In this document: positions 8,775-18,465 of the stretch, piece by piece
How the letters are laid out: each line of letters begins with the position of its first letter
How positions within the stretch are numbered: position 1 is the stretch's first letter
Assembly (NCBI RefSeq): GCF_004919045.1
Contig: NZ_SWDW01000011.1
Span: 62,001 to 126,000 of the forward strand
From: Sinomonas albida
GTDB lineage: Bacteria > Actinomycetota > Actinomycetes > Actinomycetales > Micrococcaceae
Length of the DNA stretch: 64,000 bases
Reading direction: 5' to 3'
Position numbers and translations under genes: made by a program
The notes under the pieces: model-generated
Told to the model about the DNA's origin: nothing
What the model saw: the letters and a program-made list of their open reading frames with translations, nothing else
Database searches by the model: none

Positions 8775-8810
8775 AGGCATTGTCTGGGGCATTGTCCGGG
8801 GCATTGTCCG
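8775..8810. repeat. Three tandem 12-bp repeats
   Basis: AGGCATTGTCTG, then GGGCATTGTCCG twice, directly head to tail between the terminator and the trxB promoter. No function assigned; could be a slippage product or a binding array. Confidence 0.7.
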
Positions 8811-8905
8811 GTGGCTGCATCAGCAGTCCGTTCTCGCCAGCGCGGAATTCTTCATACGTCCGGCAGGCGCGCTCACCCTTGGGTACCCTTGAAAGGCGGC
8901 GCGGC

Positions 8906-8931
8906 GGAATACCAACGTCGGTCGACATGTT
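8906..8931 (+). promoter_or_regulatory. SigR/SigH-type promoter of trxB-trxA
   Basis: GGAAT at 8906-8910 and GTT at 8929-8931 separated by exactly 18 nt, the full consensus of promoters used by the disulfide-stress sigma factors SigR (Streptomyces) and SigH (mycobacteria). It lies about 54 nt upstream of the trxB start. trxBA is a classic member of that regulon. Confidence 0.8.
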
Positions 8932-8984
8932 GTGAGCTGTGGACGTACGGAGTCCAGCACGTCAGAAGAAGAGGTCATTCGCCC

Positions 8985-9965
8985 GTGAGCACTGCCGAAA
9001 GCACCGCCACTGAAATCCGCGACGTCATCGTCGTCGGATCCGGTCCTGCCGGATACACCGCAGCCATCTACACCGCGCGAGCCAACCTCAAGCCGTTGAT
9101 TTTTGCCGGTTCGGTGACTGCGGGCGGCGAGCTCATGAACACGACGGAGGTCGAGAACTTCCCCGGATTCCCCGAAGGTGTGCAGGGCCCCGAGCTGATG
9201 GACAAGCTCGAGCAGCAGGCCTCGAAGTTCGGCGCGCAGATCGAATTCGAGGATGTCGAGTCCATCGATCTCGAGGGTGAGGTGAAGCGGGTCGTCCTCG
9301 CGAATGGCGAAGAGCACTTCGCGCGCGCCGTCATCATCTCGACCGGTTCCGCCTACCGCGAGCTTGGCCTCCCCAACGAGAAGCGTCTCTCCGGACACGG
9401 CGTGAGCTGGTGCGCGACCTGTGACGGCTTCTTCTTCAAGGACCAGGACATCGCAGTGATCGGCGGTGGCGACTCGGCCATGGAGGAGGCACTCTTCCTG
9501 ACCAAGTTTGCGCGCTCCGTCACGGTGGTGCACCGCCGTGATTCGCTCCGCGCCTCGAAGATCATGGCCGACCGCGCCCTCGCCCACGAGAAGATCTCCT
9601 TCGCCTGGAACAGCGGCGTCGCAGACGTCCTCGGTGACAACAAGGTCACCGGGCTGACACTGCGCAACACCATCGACGGCTCCGAGTCGCACCTCGCGGT
9701 GACGGGTGTCTTCGTGGCCATCGGCAACGATCCCCGCACCGAGCTCGTCAAGGGTGTTCTCGAGCTCAGGCCCGAGGGCACCATCGCCGTCGAAGGGCGC
9801 ACTTCCCGCACCAATGTCCCAGGCGTCTTCGCCGCCGGCGATGTCGTTGACCCCACGTACCGCCAGGCCATTACCGCAGCCGGTTCCGGTTGCGTTGCGG
9901 CAATCGACGTCGAGCACTACCTCGCAGACATCGAGGCTCGTAGCCTCGCGACCCAGCAGGCCTAA
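8985..9965 (+). CDS. trxB: Thioredoxin reductase
   Basis: 326 residues from the GTG at 8985. FAD-dependent NADPH:thioredoxin oxidoreductase. FAD site [18 protein letters not shown] (15-32), redox-active WCATCDG (Cys143 and Cys146), NADPH site [14 protein letters not shown] (about 157-170), and the C-terminal FAD motif [11 protein letters not shown]. The order FAD, CxxC and NADPH parts and the length are those of low-molecular-weight TrxR. It is followed after 30 nt by trxA and is driven by the SigR-type promoter upstream. Confidence 0.96.
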   Translation: MSTAESTATEIRDVIVVGSGPAGYTAAIYTARANLKPLIFAGSVTAGGELMNTTEVENFPGFPEGVQGPELMDKLEQQASKFGAQIEFEDVESIDLEGEVKRVVLANGEEHFARAVIISTGSAYRELGLPNEKRLSGHGVSWCATCDGFFFKDQDIAVIGGGDSAMEEALFLTKFARSVTVVHRRDSLRASKIMADRALAHEKISFAWNSGVADVLGDNKVTGLTLRNTIDGSESHLAVTGVFVAIGNDPRTELVKGVLELRPEGTIAVEGRTSRTNVPGVFAAGDVVDPTYRQAITAAGSGCVAAIDVEHYLADIEARSLATQQA

Positions 9966-9995
9966 AACACCTCACCACAGATCGGAAAGGCAGAC

Positions 9996-10325
9996 ATGAG
10001 CAACGCCAGAGACGTCAGCGACGCCCAGTTCACCGACGAGGTGCTTCTCTCCGAGAAGCCCGTCATTGTCGACTTCTGGGCCGAATGGTGCGGGCCGTGT
10101 CGCAAGGTCGGTCCCATCCTTGACGACATCTCCGTTGAGTACTCGGACAAGGTGGACGTCGTGAAGGTGAACGTCGACGACAACCCGAACATCGCAGCCG
10201 AGTACGGCATTACGTCGATCCCCGCCGTCTACCTCTTCGAGAAGGGCAAGGTCACGGGAACCGTGATCGGTGCCCGGCCGAAGCAGTACTTCGAGAAGGA
10301 ATGGTCTGAGGTACTCGTCAAGTAG
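9996..10325 (+). CDS. trxA: Thioredoxin
   Basis: 109 residues. Classic active site WCGPC (31-35) in VDFWAEWCGPCRKVGPIL, the buried Asp26, and the cis-Pro region TSIPAVYLFEKG. Cytosolic disulfide reductase regenerated by the adjacent TrxB. Shine-Dalgarno GGAAAGG precedes the ATG. The unit ends at the hairpin immediately downstream. Confidence 0.96.
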   Translation: MSNARDVSDAQFTDEVLLSEKPVIVDFWAEWCGPCRKVGPILDDISVEYSDKVDVVKVNVDDNPNIAAEYGITSIPAVYLFEKGKVTGTVIGARPKQYFEKEWSEVLVK

Positions 10326-10337
10326 ACGATCACCGTG

Positions 10338-10370
10338 AGAGGGGCGCAGCCGACGGCTGCGCCCCTCTTT
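10338..10370 (+). terminator. Rho-independent terminator of trxBA
   Basis: 14-bp perfect stem AGAGGGGCGCAGCC / GGCTGCGCCCCTCT with a tight loop and a T-rich tail. Confidence 0.88.
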
Positions 10371-10557
10371 CTGTCTTTGGGCCTTCTGTCCTTCTATCTT
10401 TCTGGCTCACGCCACTCTTTTTGGCTGACTATTCGCTCTTCCGTGCACCTTCCATGCAGGGATCGCGCGGGTCAGCGCGCCTTGCAAATTTTGCAATTCT
10501 ACCGAGAACGTCGTCAGGGTGCCGTGTTCGGGCCACTTGAGGGTGACGCAGCTGCTT

Positions 10558-10573
10558 CGTTTCACGTGAAACG
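10558..10573. promoter_or_regulatory. parS site 1
   Basis: CGTTTCACGTGAAACG, perfect palindrome with the universal parS core TTTCACGTGAAA. Part of a 29-bp unit repeated once directly after it. Confidence 0.93.
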
Positions 10574-10586
10574 TTGATGGGCGCTT

Positions 10587-10602
10587 CGTTTCACGTGAAA
10601 CG
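10587..10602. promoter_or_regulatory. parS site 2
   Basis: Identical to site 1 and centred 29 bp from it; the flanks (CTTC before, GTTGATGGGC after) are repeated too, so the pair arose by tandem duplication. Confidence 0.93.
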
Positions 10603-11662
10603 TTGATGGGCTTTTCGCTTGATCAGACCGTCCCCACGATGGGGCCCAGACAGGCGAACTCGGTGCTCCTCAGGGTGACCGACCCGCGCAGCTCTCCACC
10701 GAGACGCTGTCGTCTCCGGTGCTCAACCGTCTTGGTACGCCTGCTTGCCCACTGCGAGCACCGAATCCTCTGTGTAGGGCGCTGCGACCTTGAGCAGCGC
10801 GTCCAACCATCCCGAAACACTCATCCACACCACTCGAACGCCGTGCGTTTCGACCGCCAATCTCAACATCCCCCAAGCCAATGGACTAGTGGGAGGGAAT
10901 TGCATGGACTTAGCGGATTTCCGTGCGGTCACCGGGCGTCCAATATCCTCCGCAGGGCAACGCTGTTCTCGCGGATCAACATCGCACGTCGTCGACGGCC
11001 TCGCGGCCTTCGATCGCCCTGACTGCGATCTCAATCGGTGCCTGAACGGCCGCATTCCGCTCGTCCCTGCCTCCCAACCCCCGATTTCGAGGGCACGCTG
11101 AAGGAACGACTTCATCTGCGTACGCCACATCGAACCACCCGCTCCCGACTGGGAACGACACCATACCTCGGTGGGCCGGTTGGGAGAACGGTCTAGCCCG
11201 GCCGCAGATAGGTCGAGATCTTCAAGCGGAGCGGCCAACGTCCACCTGTCCGGCTGAGCCGCTCGCTTTGTCCCTGAGAACTCGTTTGGTCGGGGCGAAT
11301 AGACGCAGAGCAGCTTCTCATGCGCCTGACTCAGGCGGTCTGGTAGGTATTCGGTGAGTTCGCCGGACCTCTCTGCCCCCAAACCCGCGTCTGTGGCTTC
11401 GGATGATCGTGCGGGCTCAGAGGTACGCCATCAGGCGACCAAAGGGCGCGAGAGCGCAGATTCGCCGGTTCTCGCGGCCGGCGCTTGACGTCATGCAGGC
11501 GAACTCGCTCGACTCGTAGCTGGCACTCCCTCAAGCGGCGTGTGCTGCGGCGACGGTTCCCCAATCCAGTCCACGCCAGGCCGGCGCCAAAGTCAGATCC
11601 ACGCCAAGCCGGGGCGTCGACGCATGTCACGAGCAGCCGAGGGCTCAGCCCAGCAGATCCCC

Positions 11663-11678
11663 TGTTTCACGCGAAACA
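11663..11678. promoter_or_regulatory. parS-like site 3 (one mismatch)
   Basis: TGTTTCACGCGAAACA: the central CACGTG is CACGCG. Probably a weaker ParB site. Confidence 0.75.
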
Positions 11679-11757
11679 GACTCCCGCCTTCCTCCCAACA
11701 TCTGAACGCTCGTCGGCTCCACATCGCGGCGGCCCCATCTCGACGATTGCGACGCCC

Positions 11758-11773
11758 TGTTTCACGTGAAACA
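11758..11773. promoter_or_regulatory. parS site 4
   Basis: TGTTTCACGTGAAACA, the exact 16-bp consensus described for Bacillus and many other bacteria. Confidence 0.95.
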
Positions 11774-12507
11774 TGGCGACGCTCCATGACAGCTCTTTTG
11801 GTCCCTTGAGCCGATCTGTCAGGCGAGGTTCAAAAGTTTGGGGGTGGACGTTCAAAACGCTCGAGCGATGAGATCCCCCGGTCTGTCTACGGCCCAGCGG
11901 AGGGCCCACTCCAGCGGAAGAGCCTGGGCCGCTTCGCCCCACAAAGCAGCAGGAGCCGAGTCCCCGACTCTGCGCCGGGGGCGGTTCCCGTGAGCAAGCA
12001 TGAAGTCCGAGGATCACTCCGGAAGCCCGCCCGGCCCACCGACCAATTGAATGAAGCCGCTGGCGGGACGAAGACCTGGCCCGCCATTTGAGCGGCCAGC
12101 CCGAGTTCCCCGCCAAGCGGGCGTTCAAAGGCCTCCATCTTCCAGGAGCGATCACTAACGTCGAGCGCCACACGCCAGATCTAGCCAGACCGGCGCTCCT
12201 GACCCCAAGACCAACGAAACAGGCTCACAACGACGCAATATCGGGCAACGATCCGAGCTGACGAATGACAGCGGCCCGTGTCGACGAATGTCCGCGGCCG
12301 AAGCTGACTGGTGGAGTAGGCCCGGCGACTCCCGGATTGACCGGTGTACCAGGCTGTGGTTCAGCTCGATGCGACGAAACACCCTCGCTCAGGGCGCGGC
12401 GATACATGCTGGCCCACCAAGTGTCTTCCCTCATGCGGGCCTCGGAAGCGGTCGAGAGTTCGATCCTCCGTGCTCCATCACCCGCTTGGCCATTCGCCCC
12501 TCTGACA

Positions 12508-12940
12508 AGATATCCACGGACCGCGCGGAAGATATCCACAACGATATCAACAGCCTTTTTCCACAACCGGGGACCATGAGCTGTGGATGGCATCCACTTG
12601 TGGGTGTCGGCAAGCGGCCATGCTTTGGCTTCAAGTGTCGCGGTCATCTCCAAACCGATCTGCTTAGCGCTGTTCTGGCCAGAATCTTCATCCCCCAACG
12701 GACTCGTACGAACGGCAAAAGCGCATGTCAGGAGTCGAAAATGCGGTCCAAACCGCGCAGAGCGCGCTTTGGACGCCTGCAGTCACCGTGATCTATCCAC
12801 TCCCCGTGTGCTCAGCAGGATCCGTTGGTCGCGGTCCTACGGAGGCTTTCATATTCGGGCACCACCCTTCATGCACATCGACCACGATTATCCACAGCCC
12901 CCGATATACCTGTGCAATCCTTGTCCCGCAGTTATCCACA
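12508..12940. promoter_or_regulatory. DnaA-box cluster inside the parS desert
   Basis: Two perfect TTATCCACA boxes (12888-12896 and 12932-12940) plus near matches: ATATCCACG (12510-12518), ATATCCACA (12532-12540), TTTTCCACA (12557-12565), TGTGGATGG on the other strand (12582-12590) and CTATCCACT near 12793. The perfect boxes are at least as good as any in the two spacers flanking dnaA, about 8.6 kb away. No gene promoter is evident nearby. Confidence 0.6.
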
Positions 12941-13058
12941 GGCGATTTCCAAAGCTCGTCGCCGTGTCGAGTGCTCGGGGAAGCAACAACCGTCCCTGAC
13001 CCGCCTCGGCGTAGCCCCGTCTCTAATCACCGCATCAGGACAATGCCGTCCCGCAGAC

Positions 13059-13088
13059 CCCTTACTGTTTCACGTGAAACAGTAAGGG
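13059..13088. promoter_or_regulatory. parS site 5 in a 30-bp perfect palindrome
   Basis: The consensus TGTTTCACGTGAAACA (13066-13081) is extended on both sides by CCCTTAC / GTAAGGG, giving a palindrome of 30 bp without a mismatch. Confidence 0.95.
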
Positions 13089-13111
13089 AACGCTGGCCGG
13101 CGGATCCGCAC

Positions 13112-13127
13112 CGTTTCACGTGAAACA
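13112..13127. promoter_or_regulatory. parS site 6
   Basis: CGTTTCACGTGAAACA, centred 46 bp from site 5. Confidence 0.92.
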
Positions 13128-14739
13128 GTCGGGCGACGGGTCAGGCGATCGTCCGCTGCGACCCGGGTCCATTCACGGCAAGGGAGTGGCGCCCATCGGA
13201 AAATCGGGAAGGCTGACCGTTTAACTATGGAAGCTCACCGAATCGCTTCGCTGGGCATCCCTGGTTTGGTACGTAGTCACAGTGCCGGAATCGAGGCTGT
13301 CGCCCGGTTCGTTGAGCGTGCGCCCATTTCCACCACCCAGGTCCTTCTCCTGAGCGCGACAGCCTGTGCAGGCCGGGCAGGAGTTCAAGCAGATGACGAG
13401 TCGAAGCAGAGGAGAACGTGGAACCAACGGCGGTGCCCGCGTCGTGCATGATCGACCTCCGATCGAAGCTAGCCGTTGAGGGATAACCCGGGCCCCCAAA
13501 TGCCGGTATTCCGAACAGTTCTCCTCCTAACCAGCACCACCGCGTCCAGAGATCTCCCTCCCGTACACATCAGGCGATATGGCTGCCGCTAGGATCTTTT
13601 CGACCCAAGCTCTCTGCCCTGGGCGCCAATCCGTCTGCCCATTCGCAGTTGCTCGTGCCCCACGACCGCATGGCGTCCGCCGGCGCCGATCCAAACCGCG
13701 CGAACCGAGAACCCCTCTGGAACGACCTTCCGCCAGCATTGGCGCCGTCACCGTTGGCTGCTGAGCAAGAAGTGTGTGCTGTGACGGCGGAGGCGGGGCG
13801 CGAGCTCTCAACGCGGACGAATCCAGACTGGAAGACACGCCTCCAGACCGTCGGGCCACAGGAGGGTTCCCGGATGCAGGCAAGTGGCCGCCTTCAGTGG
13901 GAGCGACCCGCGGTTCGGGGGCTGCGCTGTTCACTACTGGCATGCCGGAACCCCGTAAGCCAGAGCTCGTGGCTTCGGGGCTTCGTGGCCTCGTGGAACG
14001 CTTCTGTGGGACAAGCCTCGGCAAATTTCCCTGGTCAAGCAAGGCGGACGACACGAGGCCCCCCCCGAAACTCCGGGGGCCGGGGGGGCCGGCGGCCGCG
14101 TGAGTGCGTCGCGTCATCTGGCACAGATCCCACAAGGCCCATGGCGACCAGGCACCGAGCCGCATAAACAGCATGGCCTCGTACGGCAATGGATTTCCCT
14201 CGTGCCAAAGGCCGTCGTTGTGTCGCTGCAGTAACTCAGCTGCTCCGCTGTACGACTCGCTCCGCACTTCGTAGAGCTTCCTCCACATTTCGTAGAGCTT
14301 CGCTGCGCCGCCATGTGTCTTCCTCACGTCCTTGAAGGGCCTCCGCTGCCTCGCTGTCTGGCTCGCTTTGCGTGCGGGCCGCGATCCAGAGGGGCTACGG
14401 GCAGCAACTCAACCTGATGCCGCGGATTTCGTTGACGTTGAACCCCGCGCCGTCGGTTGGAACACACGGCGGCACTCGAAGCTCACCGACGAGCCCGTAC
14501 CGCACGGCGTGCCAACAATCAGCGAACTTCGCACGCTCCCGAACCCGAGAGCCGAACTCTTCGCGCTGCAGCGCTTCCGTCGGCGAGGATCACGGCGCTT
14601 CTTTAAGCGATCAGCCCGCTGTGGAACATCTCAGGTCACCGTCGTGAACGGGCTAACGCGCAGGCCTCCGTCGGCTATGCAGGCGCGTCCGAACTCTGCC
14701 CAGAGTGCTCGTCTGCCATACGAGGCACCGCGGCGCTGA

Positions 14740-14755
14740 GGTTTCACGTGAAACA
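14740..14755. promoter_or_regulatory. parS site 7
   Basis: GGTTTCACGTGAAACA with the complete 12-bp core. Confidence 0.9.
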
Positions 14756-15112
14756 AGGCCGCATGTGTCGTCGCCGCTGCGCCAAACGCTACTACGACGC
14801 GCTATCCGGGATCTGAACGGCCCTTCCCCCACACCCAGGGTCGCGCCTCGACAGACAAGAACCGGTGCCCTCGGTACATCGGGCATTCAGTCGTCTGCAG
14901 TTAGACCTCGATGCACGCAATCACCGGCCATGGGCTCTGGTCTTCAGTCGGCAACTATGCAGCGTTGCATCGGACGATCCTCTCGTCGCCGGCTCCTCCT
15001 CCACGGGACCGCATCATCGGGGCAGCCAATCGCAATGTGTCGAGTCGCTTCTCACCTTTCGTCACCCGCAACCGAAACGCGTGTACTAGGTGGTCCCGCC
15101 CCTACCCCTTCA

Positions 15113-15136
15113 CCTCCGTTTCACGTGAAACGGAGG
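15113..15136. promoter_or_regulatory. parS site 8 in a 24-bp perfect palindrome
   Basis: CGTTTCACGTGAAACG (15117-15132) extended by CCTC / GAGG. It is the site nearest to parB, about 140 bp beyond its stop codon. Confidence 0.93.
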
Positions 15137-15211
15137 CGATGTGGACGCGATGTGGACGCGGCGCGCGCGATCACCCGCCCAAATCGTGTCCAGCCTCCCA
15201 CCACCAACCAA

Positions 15212-15246
15212 AAAGGGACTCCCTCCTAACTGGAGGGAGTCCCTTT
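15212..15246 (-). terminator. Terminator after parB
   Basis: 15-bp perfect stem AAAGGGACTCCCTCC / GGAGGGAGTCCCTTT with a 5-nt loop; read leftward it is followed by TTTTTGG. It separates parB from the desert. Confidence 0.9.
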
Positions 15247-15272
15247 GAGAACTACGAAGGTCGGCCGGACGG

Positions 15273-16625
15273 CTACTCGTCGCCGGGGCTCAGAACGCCC
15301 ATAATGCGATTCAGATCTTCAACGCTAGCGAACTCAATGCTCACACGTCCCTTGCGTGCACCCAAGGTGATCTTGACGTTCGTATCGAGACGGTCTGCAA
15401 GGGACGAGGCCAAGAAGTCGAGCCGCTCGTGGCGCGCATTCGGCTTGGGGATGTTCGAACGACGGGGCTCGCCCGGATCCTGGTACATGGCCACGGCCTC
15501 CTCGGTGGCCCGCACCGAGAGCCCCTCCGCGACGATACGCTGGGCCACTCGCTCCATAGCACCGGCATCGGGGAGCGACAGCAGCGCGCGAGCGTGACCT
15601 GCAGACAGCACTCCAGCGGCCACTCGGCGCTGAACCAAAGGAGGAAGACGAAGCAGGCGGATCGTGTTCGACACCTGCGGACGGGATCGGCCGATGCGAT
15701 CGGCGAGCTCTTCGTGGGTGGTGCCGAAGTCCTCCAGCAACTGCTGGTATGCCGCCGCTTCTTCAAGTGGGTTCAGCTGGCTGCGGTGGAGGTTTTCAAG
15801 CAGAGCATCGCGCAGAAGATCGTCGTCACTCGTGTCTCGGATGATCGCTGGGATGGTCTCCAGCCCAGCCATCTGAACCGCGCGCCAACGACGCTCGCCC
15901 ATGACGAGTTCATAGCTTTCGCCACCGGATTCGGTTGACTTTCGCACGACGATCGGCTGGAGGACGCCGATCTCACGCACAGAGTGCACCAGCTCGGCCA
16001 TCTCGTCTTCGTCGAAGACGCTGCGGGGCTGCTTCCGGTTCGGATGGATGTCGTCGACGCGGATCTCGGCGAACTGAGCTCCCGGAACCTCGACGAGGTC
16101 GAGTTCGTCGGAGCCAGCCGACGAAGAGTCGTTGGCCGGGACGCTCGCCTTGGATTCCGTGGCTTCCTCGGAACGCGCGGCGGAAGCCTTGCTCCCGCCG
16201 GCAGACCTGCCCCGCGCGGGAGCGGCCGTCTCGGTCTGGGCCTTTGCGGACGAACCTTTCGTTGACCCGGACTTGGACGAGGTCGACTTCGAGGTCTTAT
16301 CCGCGCCCGCGGCCGATTCAGCTTCAGCTGCCTCATTCTCCGACGCGGTGGTCGGCGACTCATGGGTTGCCCCGGACCCGGCCGAAGTGGGTGAGCTACT
16401 CTCGGTCTGAGAATCCAGCTCCCGCTCGTGCCCCGAGCCGGCGGAATCCGGCTGCGGCGTTGCAGTCTCCGTCGGGGCGTGATCGATCGGCTCACTTGCT
16501 CGGCGACTCTCGGGGAAGAACAGGTCAACGGGACGTGACGGAGCGGCCGTCCCGCCTGCAGCCGTCCCCGAACTGGGGATCAGAGCCCCCAGACCACGGC
16601 CCAGACCACGGCGCTTCTCGCTCAT
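15273..16625 (-). CDS. parB: Chromosome partitioning protein ParB
   Basis: 450 residues, long for the family (usually 280-380). N-terminal ParA-binding peptide [16 protein letters not shown] (2-17), then a low-complexity Ser/Ala/Glu/Lys-rich linker at about 40-175, then the CTPase/ParB_N domain ([10 protein letters not shown] 192-201; GERRWRA 243-249), the helix-turn-helix parS-binding domain ([19 protein letters not shown]) and a C-terminal dimerisation domain. It loads on TTTCACGTGAAA sites and slides as a CTP-dependent clamp; eight such sites lie immediately downstream. Last gene of the leftward operon, 55 nt after parA. Confidence 0.95.
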   Translation of the reverse strand: MSEKRRGLGRGLGALIPSSGTAAGGTAAPSRPVDLFFPESRRASEPIDHAPTETATPQPDSAGSGHERELDSQTESSSPTSAGSGATHESPTTASENEAAEAESAAGADKTSKSTSSKSGSTKGSSAKAQTETAAPARGRSAGGSKASAARSEEATESKASVPANDSSSAGSDELDLVEVPGAQFAEIRVDDIHPNRKQPRSVFDEDEMAELVHSVREIGVLQPIVVRKSTESGGESYELVMGERRWRAVQMAGLETIPAIIRDTSDDDLLRDALLENLHRSQLNPLEEAAAYQQLLEDFGTTHEELADRIGRSRPQVSNTIRLLRLPPLVQRRVAAGVLSAGHARALLSLPDAGAMERVAQRIVAEGLSVRATEEAVAMYQDPGEPRRSNIPKPNARHERLDFLASSLADRLDTNVKITLGARKGRVSIEFASVEDLNRIMGVLSPGDE

Positions 16626-16680
16626 GCGCGGACTTCCTCCTTCGAACCCTCGGACGTGAGGGTCTGACCAGTATGCAAAC

Positions 16681-17709
16681 TCAGCGTTCAGCGATCTCGG
16701 CCGCTGCCTCCATGTAGGAGAGAGCGCCCGTCGACGAGGGGTCGTACGTCATGACGGTCTGCTGATAGCTCGGCGCTTCAGAGATACGCACCGAACGCGG
16801 AACCACTGCCTCGAGCACCTGCTCGGGGAAATGCTCGCGGACCTCAGCAGCAACCTGAGCGGCCAGGTTGGTTCTGCCGTCGTACATCGTCAACAAAATA
16901 GTAGAGACTCGAAGCCCCGCATTGAGATGGGTCTGGATCATTTCAATGTTCTTGAGCAGTTGGCTCAGCCCCTCGAGTGCGTAGTACTCGCACTGGATGG
17001 GGATGAGGACCTCGTCGGCGGCGCAGAACGCGTTGACCGTGAGGAGGCCGAGGCTCGGAGGGCAGTCGATGAAGATGTAATCGAGCCGCTCACGCCCCTG
17101 CTTGGCCCGTTCCTTCGCATAGACGTCGATGGCCCGGCGCAGCCTCTGCTCCCGGGCCACGAGCGACACGAGCTCAATCTCGGCTCCGGCCAGATGGATC
17201 GTGGCCGGCGCACACTCAAGTCGCTCGACGTCCGGGCAGACGCCGACGACGTCCGCGAGGGGTACGTCGTTGATGAGCACGTCGTAGATGCTCTCGACCT
17301 CAGCGTGGTGCTCGATGCCGAGGGCTGTTGAGGCATTCCCCTGGGGATCGATGTCGATCACCAGGACATTGAGGCCCGAGGCCGCGAGGGCCGCAGCGAT
17401 GTTGACAGTCGTCGTCGTCTTGCCGACGCCGCCCTTCTGGTTCGAGACCGTGAAGACGCGGGTCTCCGCGGGCTTCCGAAGCTTGCGCTGGCTCAGGCGT
17501 TCGCGACGTCTCGCCTCGTTGGCAAGCTGGCTTCCGATGGGGCTGCTGTCATCGGCCGACGACGGGCTGCTGGCCCGCGATTTATCGGGAGAGAGACTCG
17601 GGCGAGGAGTGGCTTGAGCAGAGGACGACGGTGTCACAGTTGCCGAACGCGCCGGCCCCAGGGATACGAAAGGGGGAATCCGCTGAGCCGATGACTCGTC
17701 ACTGGTCAC
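16681..17709 (-). CDS. parA: Chromosome partitioning ATPase ParA
   Basis: 342 residues. The deviant Walker A motif is [15 protein letters not shown] (residues 89-103), followed by [15 protein letters not shown] and the Walker B region [17 protein letters not shown]. An N-terminal extension of about 80 Ser/Pro-rich residues precedes the ATPase fold, as often seen in Micrococcaceae. ParA on the nucleoid pulls ParB-parS complexes apart after replication. It lies between rsmG (about 70 nt) and parB (55 nt) in one leftward run. Confidence 0.95.
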   Translation of the reverse strand: MTSDESSAQRIPPFVSLGPARSATVTPSSSAQATPRPSLSPDKSRASSPSSADDSSPIGSQLANEARRRERLSQRKLRKPAETRVFTVSNQKGGVGKTTTTVNIAAALAASGLNVLVIDIDPQGNASTALGIEHHAEVESIYDVLINDVPLADVVGVCPDVERLECAPATIHLAGAEIELVSLVAREQRLRRAIDVYAKERAKQGRERLDYIFIDCPPSLGLLTVNAFCAADEVLIPIQCEYYALEGLSQLLKNIEMIQTHLNAGLRVSTILLTMYDGRTNLAAQVAAEVREHFPEQVLEAVVPRSVRISEAPSYQQTVMTYDPSSTGALSYMEAAAEIAER

Positions 17710-17780
17710 TGTTCACTCACTCTCGGTTCGCGTCGATTTCCTCACTCTAGCCTAGCCGGTGGACGCTCACCCCCGGCTGA

Positions 17781-18464
17781 TCACGCCGAGTCGACGTCGA
17801 TCCGAACCACGGTCGTGGGCTCCTCAAGAAGCCCTTCGCCGATGACCTTGATCTCCGTATTCCGGCCTCGGAACTTCTTGATCGCCTTCGCGGCATTCTC
17901 GATCTCCTCGCCAGCACTCCGGCCTTTGATCGCGACGAGGGAACCTGATCCGCCGAGCAGCGGAAGCGTGATGGGGATGAGCTTCGAGAGGGCAGACACG
18001 GCACGCGCGGTGACGTAGTCCGCGTTGACAAGGTCCACGGCCTGCTCGGCGCGGGCCCGGAATACCCGCACGTTCGTGAGACCCAGATCGGCCACGACCT
18101 CCTCGAGCCAGACGACGCGGCGCTCGAGCGGTTCGATGAGCACGAGGGTGAGGTCCGGCCTCGCGAGGGCGAGGCAGAGCCCCGGAAGTCCGGCTCCGCT
18201 TCCGACGTCCGCGACCGTCGTCCCGTGGGCAAATTCCGTCTCGATCACGGCGCAGTTGAGGACGTGCCGGCTCCACAGACGCGAAACCTCGCGCGGGCCG
18301 ATGAGCCCGCGCTCGAGTCCCGACGTCGCGAGGTGCTCAACGTAGCGGCGCGCCAGGTCGAGGCGATCGCCGAACAGCTTCTCCGCCGCGGCGAGCTCCG
18401 CGCCCGCCAACTCCGGAAGACCGCCGTCGGCCGTTTCCTCCGACGCCTCCTGATGCTCCGCCAC
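17781..18464 (-). CDS. rsmG: 16S rRNA (guanine-527-N7)-methyltransferase RsmG
   Basis: 227 residues. Methylates G527 of 16S rRNA; loss gives low-level streptomycin resistance. The SAM-binding motif is VADVGSGAGLPGLCLAL (84-100), preceded by SRLWSRHVLNC and followed by IEPLERRVVWLEEV and YVTARAVSAL, all family hallmarks. It starts one base after the jag stop codon and keeps the usual jag-rsmG-parA order. Confidence 0.95.
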   Translation of the reverse strand: MAEHQEASEETADGGLPELAGAELAAAEKLFGDRLDLARRYVEHLATSGLERGLIGPREVSRLWSRHVLNCAVIETEFAHGTTVADVGSGAGLPGLCLALARPDLTLVLIEPLERRVVWLEEVVADLGLTNVRVFRARAEQAVDLVNADYVTARAVSALSKLIPITLPLLGGSGSLVAIKGRSAGEEIENAAKAIKKFRGRNTEIKVIGEGLLEEPTTVVRIDVDSA

Positions 18465-18465
18465 G

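Larger units (their letters stand above)
10371..15211. other. Gene desert carrying the parS cluster (centromere-like region)
   Basis: About 4.8 kb between the convergent ends of trxA and parB. Many short reading frames exist on both strands, but none has a recognisable product, a consistent GC-rich third codon position, or a fitting ribosome-binding site. The longest stretch worth naming is a minus-strand frame at 10723-11382 using TTG, AGA and other rare codons, possibly a decayed gene. GC content is visibly lower than in the rest of the window. The desert holds all eight parS sites found, a DnaA-box cluster at 12.5-12.95 kb, a C/G-run hairpin near 14057-14096, and a duplicated TTCGTAGAGCTTC (14268-14280 and 14289-14301). 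Confidence 0.7.

Noticed and set aside
12440-12480. tRNA-3'-half-like sequence (GAGAGTTCGATCCTCCG...TGCTCCA)
   Set aside because: The T-stem pairs in only three of five positions and no 5' acceptor or D-arm partner is present; chance or a very old remnant.
12225-12698. 157-codon minus-strand frame across the DnaA boxes
   Set aside because: No motif, atypical codons, and the DnaA boxes explain the sequence better.
14057-14096. Long C and G runs as a terminator
   Set aside because: Can pair but has no T-tract and no gene upstream on either strand.
13527-14327. 266-codon minus-strand frame in the desert
   Set aside because: Low-complexity, no ribosome-binding site, runs through C/G homopolymers; not a convincing gene.
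10558-15136. Repeated TTTCACGTGAAA as a CRISPR-like array
   Set aside because: Repeats are short palindromes with highly irregular spacing and no cas genes; they are parS.
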